From: Endomicrobium sp.
Lineage (GTDB): Bacteria; Elusimicrobiota; Endomicrobiia; Endomicrobiales; Endomicrobiaceae
Reading direction: 5' to 3'
Assembly (NCBI GenBank): GCA_031266185.1
Contig: JAISBM010000001.1
Coordinates: forward strand, 50,028 to 114,027
DNA: 64,000 nucleotides
The notes beneath the pieces are model-generated. The model did not search any database. It saw only the letters and a program-made list of their open reading frames with translations, and was not told the DNA's origin. The translations under genes were made by a program, and so were the position numbers. Below, piece after piece: positions 45,802 to 55,274 of this stretch. Positions within the stretch are counted from its first letter, which is position 1, and each line of letters starts with the position of its first letter.

Positions 45802-47253
45802 TTATCCATATGGTGTTAAAAGCCTATACATGTTATTTCTTAACTTTTTTAATGTAGAAATATTTTTGCAATATTCTGCTGTTACAAGAGTTGCTTTTTC
45901 TTTTTTTTCTTTTGCAATAATTTCTAATTTTTTTGCCAAGCTTTTACTGAAAATTTCTATATTGGACTCAAAATTTAACTTAAAACTTCTAACATCCCAA
46001 TTTGCAGAGCCTACAAAAACCCATTCGCTGTCTACCACAAAAATTTTGCTGTGGTCAAAAGGCGCAAAAGTGCGAAAAATTTTTACTCCGCAGTTAATTA
46101 AATTTAAAAAGTTTGCTTCAGAAGCTTTTGATATAAAACTGTTGTGTATTTTAGGGAGGATTATTTCTACTTCTACACCTCTCATAGCTGCCATTTCAAG
46201 AGCTGTTAAAATATTTCTTTCAGGAAGAAAGTAAGGTGTTATAATAAGGATTTTTTTTATTGCAGCATTTATTGCGCCAAGAGCAATAAGCTCTATTATA
46301 TTGTTCTTTTTGTCAGGTCCGTCAGGTATAACTCTAGCTGCAAGTCTTTTAGAGTTTGTATATTTTATAGATTTTGCTATAGAATTAAATTTTTTTTCTG
46401 TAACAAATTCCCAATCTTCTTCGAAAATTTCTGCCATTTGTTGTATTGCAGGTCCATTAATTTTAAAAGTAATATCTATGATTGCATTTTTGTTATCATT
46501 TATTAAACAGTTATTTTTTGATAAATTCATACCTCCAAAAAATGCTGTTTTACCGTCTATTATCATAATTTTTCTGTGGTTTCTTAAGTTTACAAAAGGT
46601 AAAGTTAGTGGAAATTTTAACGGTAAAAATATTCCATATTGTAACCCTTTAATTTCTTTTAATTTTTGTTCTATTGAACGGCCAAAAATGCTCAAAGCTC
46701 CTATAGCGTCAATCAAAACTTTTATTTTAGCTCCATTACTAATAGCTATTTTAAATGCGTCTAGAAATTTTTCTGTTTCAGAATCATAATCAAAAATGTA
46801 GCTAGAGATTAGTACTTCTTTTTTTGCTTCTTTTATAGCGTTTATCATTTCTGGATATGCTTGTGAACCATTTTGTAAAGGTTTTATGAAATTTCCAAAA
46901 ACAAAGTTTTGATTATAAACTTTATGGCCAAACATTATAAACTGTTTATAGTTAATTGGTAAGTTTTCAAAAATGTCATTTATTAACGTGTGCGAATAAC
47001 TTTCATTTAAATTAGTAACTCTTTTCAGTTTTAAACTTTTGCGTTTTACTCTGTTAACCCCTAAAAATATATAAAGAATAGTCCCTATAAATGGAGATAA
47101 AAAGACAAGCGCTATCCATCCTATAGAACTTTTAATGTCGTCTTTATGTAAAAGGATGTGTATGCTAGTCCCTATGGCTAATGTTAGATAAAATATAGCT
47201 AGAATTAAACTTTGAAAGTTGAAATTGATAAAATTTAAAAGTATATTTGACAT
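45802..47253 (-). CDS. cls: Cardiolipin synthase
   Basis: A 483-residue phospholipase D-family enzyme that condenses phosphatidylglycerols into cardiolipin at the inner membrane. It has two N-terminal helices (about residues 12-30 and 42-62, the PLDNc region with WIALVFLSPFIGTILYIF). Two HKD motifs follow: NHRKIMIIDGKTAFFGGMNL (about 225) and DHSKIFVVDSEWVFVGSANW (about 398). Length and order match Cls/ClsA. Confidence 0.93.
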   Translation of the reverse strand: MSNILLNFINFNFQSLILAIFYLTLAIGTSIHILLHKDDIKSSIGWIALVFLSPFIGTILYIFLGVNRVKRKSLKLKRVTNLNESYSHTLINDIFENLPINYKQFIMFGHKVYNQNFVFGNFIKPLQNGSQAYPEMINAIKEAKKEVLISSYIFDYDSETEKFLDAFKIAISNGAKIKVLIDAIGALSIFGRSIEQKLKEIKGLQYGIFLPLKFPLTLPFVNLRNHRKIMIIDGKTAFFGGMNLSKNNCLINDNKNAIIDITFKINGPAIQQMAEIFEEDWEFVTEKKFNSIAKSIKYTNSKRLAARVIPDGPDKKNNIIELIALGAINAAIKKILIITPYFLPERNILTALEMAAMRGVEVEIILPKIHNSFISKASEANFLNLINCGVKIFRTFAPFDHSKIFVVDSEWVFVGSANWDVRSFKLNFESNIEIFSKSLAKKLEIIAKEKKEKATLVTAEYCKNISTLKKLRNNMYRLLTPYG

Positions 47254-47307
47254 ATTTGCACTATGCTATCAAAGTTGATTTTCTTTAGCAAGAGGAAGTT
47301 TTTGTAT

Positions 47308-47735
47308 ATGAAAATAGAACAGTTAAAAAGGCAAGATTATGAAAGTGTGCTAATTTTGTGGGAAAAATCAGTTAAAGTTTCTCATTTTTAAAAGAACAAA
47401 ATTTTAATATTATAAAGAATGCAGTTATGTTAAGTTTTAAAAATATTAGTTTGTATGGTATTAAAAGAAATTGCAAACTTTGTGGTTTTGTTGGAACTTC
47501 ACATAATCAAATAGAAGCACTTTTTGTAGATCTTACTTATTTTGGGCAAGGTTTAGGTAAAAAACTTGTAGCTTATACTATAAAAGAATTAAATTTGAAA
47601 AAGGTATGTGTAAACGAGCAAAATAAAAAAGCTTATACTTTCTATAGTAAGATGGGTTTTAAGTTTGTAAGTAGAGACGAATTTGATTTTTTGAATCTCC
47701 ATTATCCAATTTTACATTTAGAATTACAAAAATAG
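47308..47735 (+). pseudogene. GNAT acetyltransferase, YjaB-like, frameshifted
   Basis: The ATG at 47308 (AGAGGAAG about 11 nt upstream) begins MKIEQLKRQDYESVLILWEK and runs SVKVSHF to a stop near 47392. The rest continues in another frame: NISLYGIKRN, then IEALFVDLTYFGQGLGKKLV (acetyl-CoA-binding QGxGxxL loop), VCVNEQNKKAYTFYSKMGFK to LHLELQK. This matches the whole YjaB-type acetyltransferase with one shift inside a T5-A4 stretch at about 47387. The downstream part alone lacks the first helix and strand and is unlikely to be functional. Confidence 0.82.
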
Positions 47736-47871
47736 TAGTATTATAATTGCATTATTAATGTTTATTACAAATGCTTGTGGCAATCAAAACAAAAAAACTA
47801 GAGTATATTTGATTGATAAACTATGGGCTTTGTTGTAAAATATGTTTGTGACAAATGGCTTGGGGTTTAAA

Positions 47872-48117
47872 ATGACAAATACGCCACTAGCGTCTCTTTA
47901 TCCGATAATCCTTCCTAGGCAAAGTGCCTATGTTTATTTAGTCAAAGGCGGTACGCAGCATAATCAAGCTATAGGTTACTTTGACGAAAAAACTACAATA
48001 GTTGTTAAAGATGTTAAAAATTATATAGGCAAAAATGTTCAAATAGTAATTACTTTTTCAATGGTTACTCCAAACGGGAGGCTAGTTTTTGGAAAAGTTT
48101 TAAAGGTGATTACATGA
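47872..48117 (+). CDS. Free-standing TRAM domain, probable remnant of a YacL-type PIN-TRAM protein
   Basis: An 81-residue protein made only of a TRAM domain: AIGYFDEKTTIVVKDVKNYI and VQIVITFSMVTPNGRLVFGK. In many bacteria a four-helix PIN-TRAM protein (YacL) lies directly upstream of ispD-ispF-cysS, and this gene holds that place and ends with the same TRAM domain. The membrane helices and PIN nuclease are gone. The start could be 47842 or 47872; I prefer the latter, after GGGG. It overlaps ispD by 4 nt, which may have preserved it for coupling. Free-standing TRAM proteins do exist, so function is possible. Confidence 0.6.
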   Translation: MTNTPLASLYPIILPRQSAYVYLVKGGTQHNQAIGYFDEKTTIVVKDVKNYIGKNVQIVITFSMVTPNGRLVFGKVLKVIT

Positions 48118-48770
48118 AAAGTGCTGTTATAATATTAGCTGCAGGGTTAGGCAAAAGGTTTGGATCTAAAGTTTCAAAACAGTTTTTAACGCTAAAGAAA
48201 AAACCTATGTTTTTATGGAGTGTTAAAACGTTTGCAAAGTTAAAATGTTTTAAGCAAATTATTGTAGTTGTACCTAAAAATGTAGTAAAAGGTTTGTCTT
48301 TAAAATATAAAAATGTTTTTGAATGTGTTGCAGGTGGTAAAGAGAGATTCGATTCTGTTAAAAATGGGTTAAAGATTGTAAAAAAAGATGTAGACTTTGT
48401 TGCTATTCACGATGGTGCAAGGCCACTTATATCAAAAATAGATATAGAGTTAATTTTAAAAGAAGCGCAAAAAACAAAAGCTGCTATTGCTGTAGAGCAA
48501 ACAAAAGATACAATAAAAGTTGTATCTAAAAGGAATAAGATTATAAAAACATTAGATAGATCCACTTTAAAAAATGCGCAAACTCCTCAAATTTTTGAAG
48601 TAAATTTGTTAAAAAAAGCTTATTTTAAAAAAATACCAAAAAATATTACTGACGACTCAAGTCTTATAGAAAATTTAAATGTAAAAGTTTCTGCAGTAGA
48701 AACCAAGTTCCCAAACTTCAAGATAACTACAAAGGAAGACTTTCTTGTAGCAGAAAAATTGTTAGATTAA
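48114..48770 (+). CDS. ispD: 2-C-methyl-D-erythritol 4-phosphate cytidylyltransferase
   Basis: Third step of the non-mevalonate isoprenoid pathway. LAAGLGKRFGSKVSKQF (CTP-binding) at the N-terminus, VAIHDGARPLIS, and QTPQIFE near residue 158 are diagnostic. At 218 residues it is full length. It overlaps the TRAM gene and is followed 12 nt later by ispF; the two act in the same pathway. Confidence 0.95.
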   Translation: MKSAVIILAAGLGKRFGSKVSKQFLTLKKKPMFLWSVKTFAKLKCFKQIIVVVPKNVVKGLSLKYKNVFECVAGGKERFDSVKNGLKIVKKDVDFVAIHDGARPLISKIDIELILKEAQKTKAAIAVEQTKDTIKVVSKRNKIIKTLDRSTLKNAQTPQIFEVNLLKKAYFKKIPKNITDDSSLIENLNVKVSAVETKFPNFKITTKEDFLVAEKLLD

Positions 48771-48782
48771 AGGGAAAAAACT

Positions 48783-49268
48783 ATGTATGTTGGATTAGGC
48801 TATGATGTGCACAGATTAAAAAAGGGGCGTCCTCTTTTTTTAGGTGGTGTTAAAATAGACAATCCTTTAGGGTTGGATGGTCATAGTGATGCAGACGTTC
48901 TACTTCACGCTTTAATGGACGCCTTGTTAGGAGCGTGTGGTTTAAACGATATAGGTCATTTCTTTCCAAACACGGACATGAAATTAAAAAATATTTCTAG
49001 CGTTTTTCTTTTAGAAACGGTGTATAAAGAATTAAAGAGGCGAAAGTTTTCTGTAAATAACGTTGATGTTACTATAATTGCAGAATATCCAAAAATATAT
49101 CCCTTTATAGATGAAATGAAAAATGTGATATCAAAAGCAATAAAAATAAAAAAAGAAAGGGTCGCCATAAAGTCGACCACAAACGAAAAAATGGGATTTT
49201 TAGGTAGAGGCGAAGGCGTTGCAGCTATGGCGATTGCGAGTGTAAAGAAGATGCAAAGTAAACACTAA
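48783..49268 (+). CDS. ispF: 2-C-methyl-D-erythritol 2,4-cyclodiphosphate synthase
   Basis: Fifth step of the non-mevalonate pathway. GYDVHRL (zinc-binding Asp and His), [19 protein letters not shown] and [10 protein letters not shown] are the active-site blocks; [16 protein letters not shown] is the C-terminal signature. At 161 residues it is full length, without fusion to IspD. Confidence 0.96.
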   Translation: MYVGLGYDVHRLKKGRPLFLGGVKIDNPLGLDGHSDADVLLHALMDALLGACGLNDIGHFFPNTDMKLKNISSVFLLETVYKELKRRKFSVNNVDVTIIAEYPKIYPFIDEMKNVISKAIKIKKERVAIKSTTNEKMGFLGRGEGVAAMAIASVKKMQSKH

Positions 49269-49285
49269 TAGTAATAGGTACTGTT

Positions 49286-50680
49286 GTGACAATTAAAATT
49301 CATAATACTTTAACAAACACAAAGGAAGATTTTAAACCTCAACAAGAAGGTGTTGTGTCCATGTATGTGTGTGGAATAACTCCTTATGATAGAGTACATT
49401 TGGGGCACGCAAGAGCATATATTGTTTTTGACATAATAAAACGTCACTTGTTGCAAAGAGGCTATGCAGTAACTCATGTTCAAAATTTTACAGATGTTGA
49501 TGATAAAATAATAAAAAGAGCTTTAGAAAAAAACATAAGCCCATCACAATTAGCGCAAATTTATATAGATGACTATTTTGTTCAGATGGAGAAATTAAAT
49601 GTTTTAAAAGCTCAAAAGTATCCTCGTGTTACGGATATGATCATTGAAATTGTTAACTTTATAAAAGAACTCGTCTCTAAAGACTTTGCTTATGAAGTAG
49701 ATGGAGATGTTTACTTTTCTATAGAAAAGTTTAAAGGTTATGGAAAATTGTCAAAAAGAAAATTAGATAGCTTAAAAGTTGGTGCAAGAGTTAATGTTTG
49801 TGATGAAAAAACTTCAGTTTTTGATTTTGCCTTATGGAAAAAAACAAAAGAAAATGAGCCTCAAGAAGTATCTTGGGATAGCCCTTGGGGTAAAGGAAGA
49901 CCTGGCTGGCATATAGAATGTTCTGTAATGTCTTCTCATTTATTAGGTGATACTGTAGATATACACGGTGGAGGTCAAGATTTAATTTTTCCTCATCATG
50001 AAAATGAAATAGCTCAAAGTGAAGCTAAAACTGGAAAGCAGTTTGTTAAATATTGGATACATAATGGTTTTGTCACAATAAACAAAGAGAAAATGTCAAA
50101 ATCTTCGAACAATTTTTTTACTTTAAACACAATTTTTGAAAAGCATGACCCTAGAATAGTGCGTTACTATCTTCTAACTCAGCATTATTCTAGTCCGTTA
50201 GATTTTTCAGATGTTGGTTTAGATTCTGCAAAAAATGCTTTGCAGGGTTTAGATGGTGCGTATTTAAGACTTGTTTGTAATGCAAAAGAAATAGTTTGTG
50301 ATGTAAAAGATAAAGATTTATTAAAGTTAAAAGAAGATTTTTTGTCAGCATTAGATGACGATTTTAATTCTGAAAAAGCACTTTCTTACTTGCATGAACT
50401 TAAAAGCATAATATTAAATGAGCTATTTAACTCTAACAAAGAGAGACTTGCTTCTTTAAGAAAACTGTTTGAAGATTTAACAGAAAAGTCTTTAGGCATT
50501 TTGCTTCCTCAAGAAAAAAATTTAAACGATGACTTACAGAACCTTATGATAGAAAGAAACCAAGCAAGAAAAAACAAAAACTGGAAAGAATCTGATAGGA
50601 TAAGAGATATTCTAAATGAGAAAGGATATAAAATAGTAGACAATAAAGACGGTACATCCGTGTTAGTTAAAAAGGTTTAA
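49286..50680 (+). CDS. cysS: Cysteinyl-tRNA synthetase
   Basis: A class I synthetase of 464 residues. The zinc/HIGH region reads MYVCGITPYDRVHLGHAR (HIGH as HLGH, Cys ligand before it), with a further zinc site in GWHIECSVMS and HHENEIAQSE. KMSKSSNN is the KMSKS motif. The start is a GTG with no strong ribosome site. It completes the conserved ispD-ispF-cysS cluster. Confidence 0.96.
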   Translation: MTIKIHNTLTNTKEDFKPQQEGVVSMYVCGITPYDRVHLGHARAYIVFDIIKRHLLQRGYAVTHVQNFTDVDDKIIKRALEKNISPSQLAQIYIDDYFVQMEKLNVLKAQKYPRVTDMIIEIVNFIKELVSKDFAYEVDGDVYFSIEKFKGYGKLSKRKLDSLKVGARVNVCDEKTSVFDFALWKKTKENEPQEVSWDSPWGKGRPGWHIECSVMSSHLLGDTVDIHGGGQDLIFPHHENEIAQSEAKTGKQFVKYWIHNGFVTINKEKMSKSSNNFFTLNTIFEKHDPRIVRYYLLTQHYSSPLDFSDVGLDSAKNALQGLDGAYLRLVCNAKEIVCDVKDKDLLKLKEDFLSALDDDFNSEKALSYLHELKSIILNELFNSNKERLASLRKLFEDLTEKSLGILLPQEKNLNDDLQNLMIERNQARKNKNWKESDRIRDILNEKGYKIVDNKDGTSVLVKKV

Positions 50681-50755
50681 TAGCTTATTTTAGTTTGTGT
50701 TGTAATGTTGTATGTTCTAGATGTATAGTTTAAAATCTTGTTTAAAAGGCATTAA

Positions 50756-51511
50756 ATGTACAATAAAAACATTGAAAAAGACACTTCGTTTCAAAATGTT
50801 GTGTTTGGGCGTAACGCAGTTAAAGAGCTTTTAAAAGCTAATAAACGTACTATCAACAAAGTTATGGTTTCAAAGACAGCAAGAGGTAACGTTGTTTCTG
50901 AAATTATAAGTATTGCAAAACAAAAGAATATAGCTGTGCACACTGTTCCTCCGGAAAAACTAGATAAGTTTTCGCAACAGTCACAAGGGATAGTTGCAGA
51001 AGTTTCGCCAGTAGTATATTTAGATCTCCTGAATTTAATAAATAAATCAAAACAATCATTGAAACCTTTATTAGTAATATTAGACGGTATAGAAGATCCA
51101 CACAATTTAGGCGCAATTATAAGAAACTGTGTTGCTTTTGGAGCTAATGGTGTAATAATACCAAAATGGAGAGCAGTTAGTGTAACCGAAACCGTTTCTA
51201 AATCTTCTGCGGGAGCCATAGAGCATATTTCTGTTTCTAAAGTTTCAAATTTAAGTCAAGCAATAACTTTGTTAAAAGACAACAACTTTTGGATAGTTGG
51301 CGCAGAAAATGGTAGTCAAACATTAGAAACAATAGATTTCCCTTTCCCTCTTGCAGTCATAATAGGTAGTGAAGGTTTTGGTCTTCATGATTTAACAAGA
51401 AAAAATTGCGATTATTTAGTGTCAATCCCTCAAAAAAACACTATATCTTCGTTAAACGCTTCATGTGCGTCTGCCATAATTTTATATGAAATATCTAAAA
51501 AAATGAAATAG
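50756..51511 (+). CDS. rlmB: TrmH-family RNA methyltransferase (RlmB-like)
   Basis: A SPOUT methyltransferase of 251 residues predicted to 2'-O-methylate a guanosine in 23S rRNA. An N-terminal substrate-binding domain (NVVFGRNAVKELLKANK) precedes the trefoil-knot domain: VILDGIEDPHNLGAIIRNC (motif 1), AVIIGSEGFGLHDLTRKNCD (motif 2), VSIPQKNTISSLNASCASAI (motif 3). It commonly follows cysS. The specific target base is inferred from the family. Confidence 0.92.
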   Translation: MYNKNIEKDTSFQNVVFGRNAVKELLKANKRTINKVMVSKTARGNVVSEIISIAKQKNIAVHTVPPEKLDKFSQQSQGIVAEVSPVVYLDLLNLINKSKQSLKPLLVILDGIEDPHNLGAIIRNCVAFGANGVIIPKWRAVSVTETVSKSSAGAIEHISVSKVSNLSQAITLLKDNNFWIVGAENGSQTLETIDFPFPLAVIIGSEGFGLHDLTRKNCDYLVSIPQKNTISSLNASCASAIILYEISKKMK

Positions 51512-51607
51512 ATAAAAACACTTAAAAATCAATTATTTTTATATAAGATATTATAATAAGCAGAGTATGTATCTTGTATTTTTTCTAATGGAAATTTATA
51601 ATACCTG

Positions 51608-51631
51608 ACTTGACCGGTATTAAGGAAAAAG
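51608..51631 (-). repeat. Dispersed 24-bp repeat, copy 2
   Basis: Reverse complement matches 3075-3098 at 23 of 24 positions. It overlaps the left terminal inverted repeat of the MITE-like element. Confidence 0.65.
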
Positions 51632-51655
51632 TAAGATTTCACTCATGAAAAAGCC

Positions 51656-51676
51656 AGGTTGGGGTCCCCCCAACCT
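51656..51676 (+). terminator. Strong hairpin downstream of rlmB
   Basis: AGGTTGGGG (51656-51664), a 3-nt loop TCC, and CCCCAACCT (51668-51676): a perfect 9-bp GC-rich stem followed by AATATTTTTA. It could terminate the rlmB transcript, although it lies inside the MITE-like element and may have arrived with it. Confidence 0.5.
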
Positions 51677-51986
51677 AATATTTTTATGTGATTTTGTACC
51701 AAATAAGGGCTTTCTTTAGGAAGGGTATGTTTATGTCCTGTTTTGTGCATAAACGCTAAATGGCCAATATAACAGCTAAAAGGGCCTTTTTATTATAATG
51801 TATCTACGTTAGTTATACTTTATGCTAGATATCTACACATTATTTGTATTTGCTCTTATACTCTTTTGTTTGGTCAAGTCAGGCAATATAATAAATTTTT
51901 TCTAATGAAATGTATGTGTTTGTCTTGTATTTTATTAGAAAAATTATTATTTATCATTATAAAAAATATGTAGTAGAGGTTTTTAT

Positions 51987-53289
51987 ATGAAAAGAATTGC
52001 GTTAGAAAAGCTTAAAGAATGGAAAAATCGTTCTGATAAGAAGCCGCTTATTATTCATGGAGCGCGCCAAGTTGGTAAAACTTGGCTTATAAAAGAATTT
52101 GGCAAAACAGAGTATAAAAATGTTGCTTATATTATGTTTGAAAAAAATGAGCGAATGAAAAATTTGTTTTCAGGGGATATGGACGTTCATCGTATTTTGT
52201 TGGGTTTGGAAATAGAAACTAAACAAAAAATTAATCCTGTTAAAACATTAATTATTTTTGATGAAATTCAAGAATGTCCAAATGCTTTGAGTTCTTTAAA
52301 ATATTTTTATGAAAATGTTCCAGAATATAATTTTGTTGCTGTGGGAAGTTTACTAGGAGTATTTTTGCATGAAGGGACCTCTTTTCCAGTTGGTAAAGTT
52401 GAATTTATGGATTTATATCCAATGAACTTTTATGAATTTTTGTCAGCAATTGGTGAAAATGAACTTTGTTATTTATTAGATAAAAATGAGTTTGATTTAA
52501 TAACGACTTTTAAAGACAGATTTTTGTCCTGTTTACGTATGTATTTTTATGTGGGAGGAATGCCTGAAGTTGTTTTGAAGTTTTCTGAGACTCATGATTT
52601 TGGATTAGCAAGAACTATACAAAACCAGATTTTGGAATCCTATGTTCAAGATTTTTCAAAACATGTACCTGTTTCAAATATTAATAAGGTGACCCAGTTG
52701 TGGAACTCTATACCTTCCCAACTTGCAAAGGAAAATAAAAAATTTGTTTATAAAGAAGTTCAAAAGGGCGCAACTGCTAAGATGTATGAGCTGTCTTTAG
52801 AGTGGCTTATTCGTTGTGGCCTTGTCCATCGTGTGGACCGTGTTTCTAAACCTGCAATTCCATTGAAAGGTGACAAGAATATTAAAGCATTTAAACTCTT
52901 TTTATCAGATGTTGGCTTATTATCTGCGATGTCAAAATTAGATGTCAGGTCATTATTAGATGTTTACAGAATTTAAAGGATCTTTAACTGAGCAGTTTGT
53001 ACTTCAGGAGCTAAAGGTTATCCAGGATATGGATATGGACATAGCTTATTGGGCCAACGAGGCTCCCGCAACAGCGGAAATAGATTTTGTTTTTCAATTT
53101 GGTAGCAATATTATCCCTATAGAAGTCAAATCATCTATCAATTTAAAAGCTAAAAGTTTAAAAATATATCAGGAAAAATTTCAGTCTAGTTTATCTGTAA
53201 GGTCTTCTACAGCAGATTTCAAAAAGGTTGGCAATTTATACGATGTTCCATTATATGCTTTAGGGAAATTGCTAGAGATAATTTTATAA
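51987..53289 (+). pseudogene. AAA ATPase of the DUF4143 type, single frameshift
   Basis: The first frame (51987-52976) has Walker A IIHGARQVGKTWLIKEFGK (about residue 22), Walker B TLIIFDEIQECP and a long DUF4143-type middle. It ends DVRSLLDV followed by three foreign residues. The second frame (from about 52960) resumes FTEFKGSLTEQFVLQELKVI and ends with EIDFVFQFGSNIIPIEVKSS, the PD-(D/E)XK-like C-terminal module. Together they make a normal protein of about 435 residues interrupted by one small indel near 52962. Its function is unknown. A sequencing error or programmed shift is possible but no slippery run is evident. Confidence 0.85.
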
Positions 53290-53339
53290 GTCATATCGCT
53301 TTTACCTCTTCAATTTCGATTGCAGTGGTTTGTTATAAA

Positions 53340-54551
53340 TCAAATATCCCATATGGAAATAGAGTTGGCGTTTTCTGTTAAAGGGCGTGGTCTGTCCGTA
53401 AGGCAAATTAAGCTTCCATACCCTGTTTTTTCAATCTTTGCAAACTTTTCAAAAGCATGAACGTCATTTTTATTAGGATTGGATGTTTTCTTTATTTCAA
53501 TAGGATAAAATTTCCCGTCTCTTTCTATTAATAAATCAATTTCAATTTGATTGGAATCCCTATAATAATATAATGATGGAAACAATCCGTTATGGTGATA
53601 AGATTTAATTATCTCAGAAATTACAAATGTTTCAAAAAAAGCTCCGTTCATTGCTCCTGTTTCTAAACTTTTTGGAATATTCCAAGATGCAAGATAGGCG
53701 CACAAACCGGTATCTGTAAAATAAAGTTTAGATTTTTTAGTAAACCGTTTTGCGATATTTTTATAATATGGTTTTAATAAATATACAATCCCTGAAGCTT
53801 CAAGAATAGAAAGCCATTGTTTTGCAGTATTTGGGGAAGCTTCAACATCTTTTGCAATATCTGCAATATTTAATTCTTGTCCTGTTCTTGATGCAACAAC
53901 ACTTAAAAATCTTATAAACGACGATACATTTCCTATATTTGTAATTTGTCTTACGTCTCTTTCAATATAAGATTGAACGTAAGAAGAATAAAAAAGAGAC
54001 CACTTATCATCACTTTCTCTGTCAATTTCTGGGAAAGACCCTTTCCAAATAATTCTGTATGTTTCGGATAAATCTTTCTTTTCTAGCAAACATGCCGGAG
54101 TAAATGCAGGAATAAACGGTTTTTGAATTGCTCCTTTGTTTGCCCTTTCGTATATTGATAAACCTAACATATTTATAATTGCAATCCTTCCTGCCAAACT
54201 TTCTGTAACACCTTTCATAAGAGAATATTGTTGAGATCCCGTCATCCAAATAGTTCCTTTTTTATCGGAATTGTCAACATACATTTTTATATATTTAAAT
54301 AGTTCAGGAGCGTATTGTATTTCATCTATAAAAACGGGTGACTTGTAAGTTTGGAAAAAAAAGTCTGCTTCATCTTTTGCAAGAAGTAAATCTTTGGGGT
54401 TATCTAAAGTAACATACTGTCTGTTATTTTTTTCTATATGCTGAAGAAGCGTAGTTTTTCCGATTTGTCTCATACCTGTTAAGAGAATAGTTTTAAAACT
54501 TTTTGACGCTTCTAAAACAATTTTTTGTAAAGTTCTTTCCTTATATACCAC
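53340..54551 (-). CDS. AAA ATPase with DUF4143 domain
   Basis: An intact 403-residue protein: Walker A LLTGMRQIGKTTLLQHI (about residue 24), Walker B PVFIDEIQYAPELFKYI (about 69), sensor WMTGSQQYSLMKG, a winged-helix region (ELNIADIAKDVEASPNTAKQ) and the C-terminal nuclease-like YYRDSNQIEIDLLIERDGKF with PIEIKKT. The start is the GTG at 54551, with AGGAGG 4 nt upstream; an earlier TTG lacks this. The promoter is bracketed by two identical 12-mers, which suggests autoregulation. The family is often found in defence or toxin-like contexts, but its role is not established. Confidence 0.87.
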   Translation of the reverse strand: MVYKERTLQKIVLEASKSFKTILLTGMRQIGKTTLLQHIEKNNRQYVTLDNPKDLLLAKDEADFFFQTYKSPVFIDEIQYAPELFKYIKMYVDNSDKKGTIWMTGSQQYSLMKGVTESLAGRIAIINMLGLSIYERANKGAIQKPFIPAFTPACLLEKKDLSETYRIIWKGSFPEIDRESDDKWSLFYSSYVQSYIERDVRQITNIGNVSSFIRFLSVVASRTGQELNIADIAKDVEASPNTAKQWLSILEASGIVYLLKPYYKNIAKRFTKKSKLYFTDTGLCAYLASWNIPKSLETGAMNGAFFETFVISEIIKSYHHNGLFPSLYYYRDSNQIEIDLLIERDGKFYPIEIKKTSNPNKNDVHAFEKFAKIEKTGYGSLICLTDRPRPLTENANSISIWDI

Positions 54552-54565
54552 AAGTCCTCCTGTTG

Positions 54566-54629
54566 TGCAAATCTGCAATACAGCTGCATTTTAACATAAT
54601 AGCTTGTTTGTAGTCAATGCAAATCTGCA
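54566..54629 (-). promoter_or_regulatory. DUF4143-ATPase promoter flanked by two identical 12-mers
   Basis: On the minus strand: TGCAGATTTGCA (54629-54618), TTGACT (54617-54612), 18 nt, TAAAAT (54593-54588), and TGCAGATTTGCA again (54577-54566). One site touches the -35 box and the other covers the transcription start; they are 52 bp apart. Each is a TGCA-N4-TGCA dyad. This is a repressor-operator layout. Confidence 0.65.
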
Positions 54630-54639
54630 GCATGATTGC

Positions 54640-55076
54640 ATTTTTTGTATAAATAATCTGTTTGTATATAAAAACAATTGTCTGATTAAAAGTTAGATTA
54701 GATATAGTAAACATTTAGAAAGTTATTGTAGTCCTTTTTCAAAGTTAAGTTCAACATTGTTTTGTAAGTATTGGTGTTTATTGTAAGCGTTTAATATTGA
54801 GTTTAAATAACTTTCGTTTGGCTCTATGAAGAAAAGGTCTATCATAAATTTGTTTATTTTCAACTTGCTTTGAGTTCATATAAAAGTTATACAAAATATA
54901 GTTTTAAGTATTTTAGATAAATATCTAAAGCAGTAAAGAAAATAATACTGTTAACATTAGTAGTAGCGATGTAGTAGGTCATCCCATGGCGGGAGGCGGG
55001 CTGTACGTGGGTATGTGTATTTGTATAATAACAACGGGACGAATATTAATATTCCTAGTGTCTAAGTATGCTTGGC
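54640..55076. other. Gene-free decayed stretch with a GC-richer patch
   Basis: No open frame. At 54965-55060 the base composition rises and the plus strand reads VVGHPMAGGGLYVGMC, then NNNGTNINIP in another frame. The VVGH-x-G pattern recalls the N-terminus of the repeat protein at the right edge (NGVVGHDIYGNGAAGN). It may be a scrap of a related surface-protein gene. Confidence 0.3.
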
Positions 55077-55082
55077 TTTTTA

Positions 55083-55274
55083 GTTTAGAATCTTAACGGA
55101 GTTACTTCAAAGAGCGGCATATGAGCAACAAACATTTAATATTTCAAATTAGCTCTGTCTGAAGCAAAATTCATTTATGTCTTTTTTGTCTTATTATTTT
55201 GCAAGTTTGTTAATTTGTTTAAATGTTTATTGCGATTGCTCTAGTAACGTAGGTAAGAGTCTAAACTAGAACAA
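55083..55274. repeat. Dispersed long repeat, copy B
   Basis: Blocks 55083-55148 and 55161-55274 match copy A at 45347-45412 and 45594-45708, separated here by only 12 bp. It joins directly to the surface-protein remnant at 55270. There is no preserved open frame. Confidence 0.8.

Larger units (their letters stand above)
51594..51893. mobile_element. MITE-like element with terminal inverted repeats
   Basis: CCTGACTTGACC at 51604-51615 and its perfect reverse complement at 51872-51883 bound about 280 bp. The flanks extend the match (TTTATAATA on the left; the reverse complement of the right flank is TTTATTATATTG). The interior codes for nothing but holds a 9-bp perfect hairpin and the second copy of the 24-bp repeat at its left end. 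No clean target duplication was seen, so it may be an old copy. Confidence 0.5.

Noticed and set aside
47427..47735. A short stand-alone acetyltransferase of 102 residues
   Set aside because: It lacks the first helix and strand, which are present in another frame just upstream; a frameshifted gene explains both.
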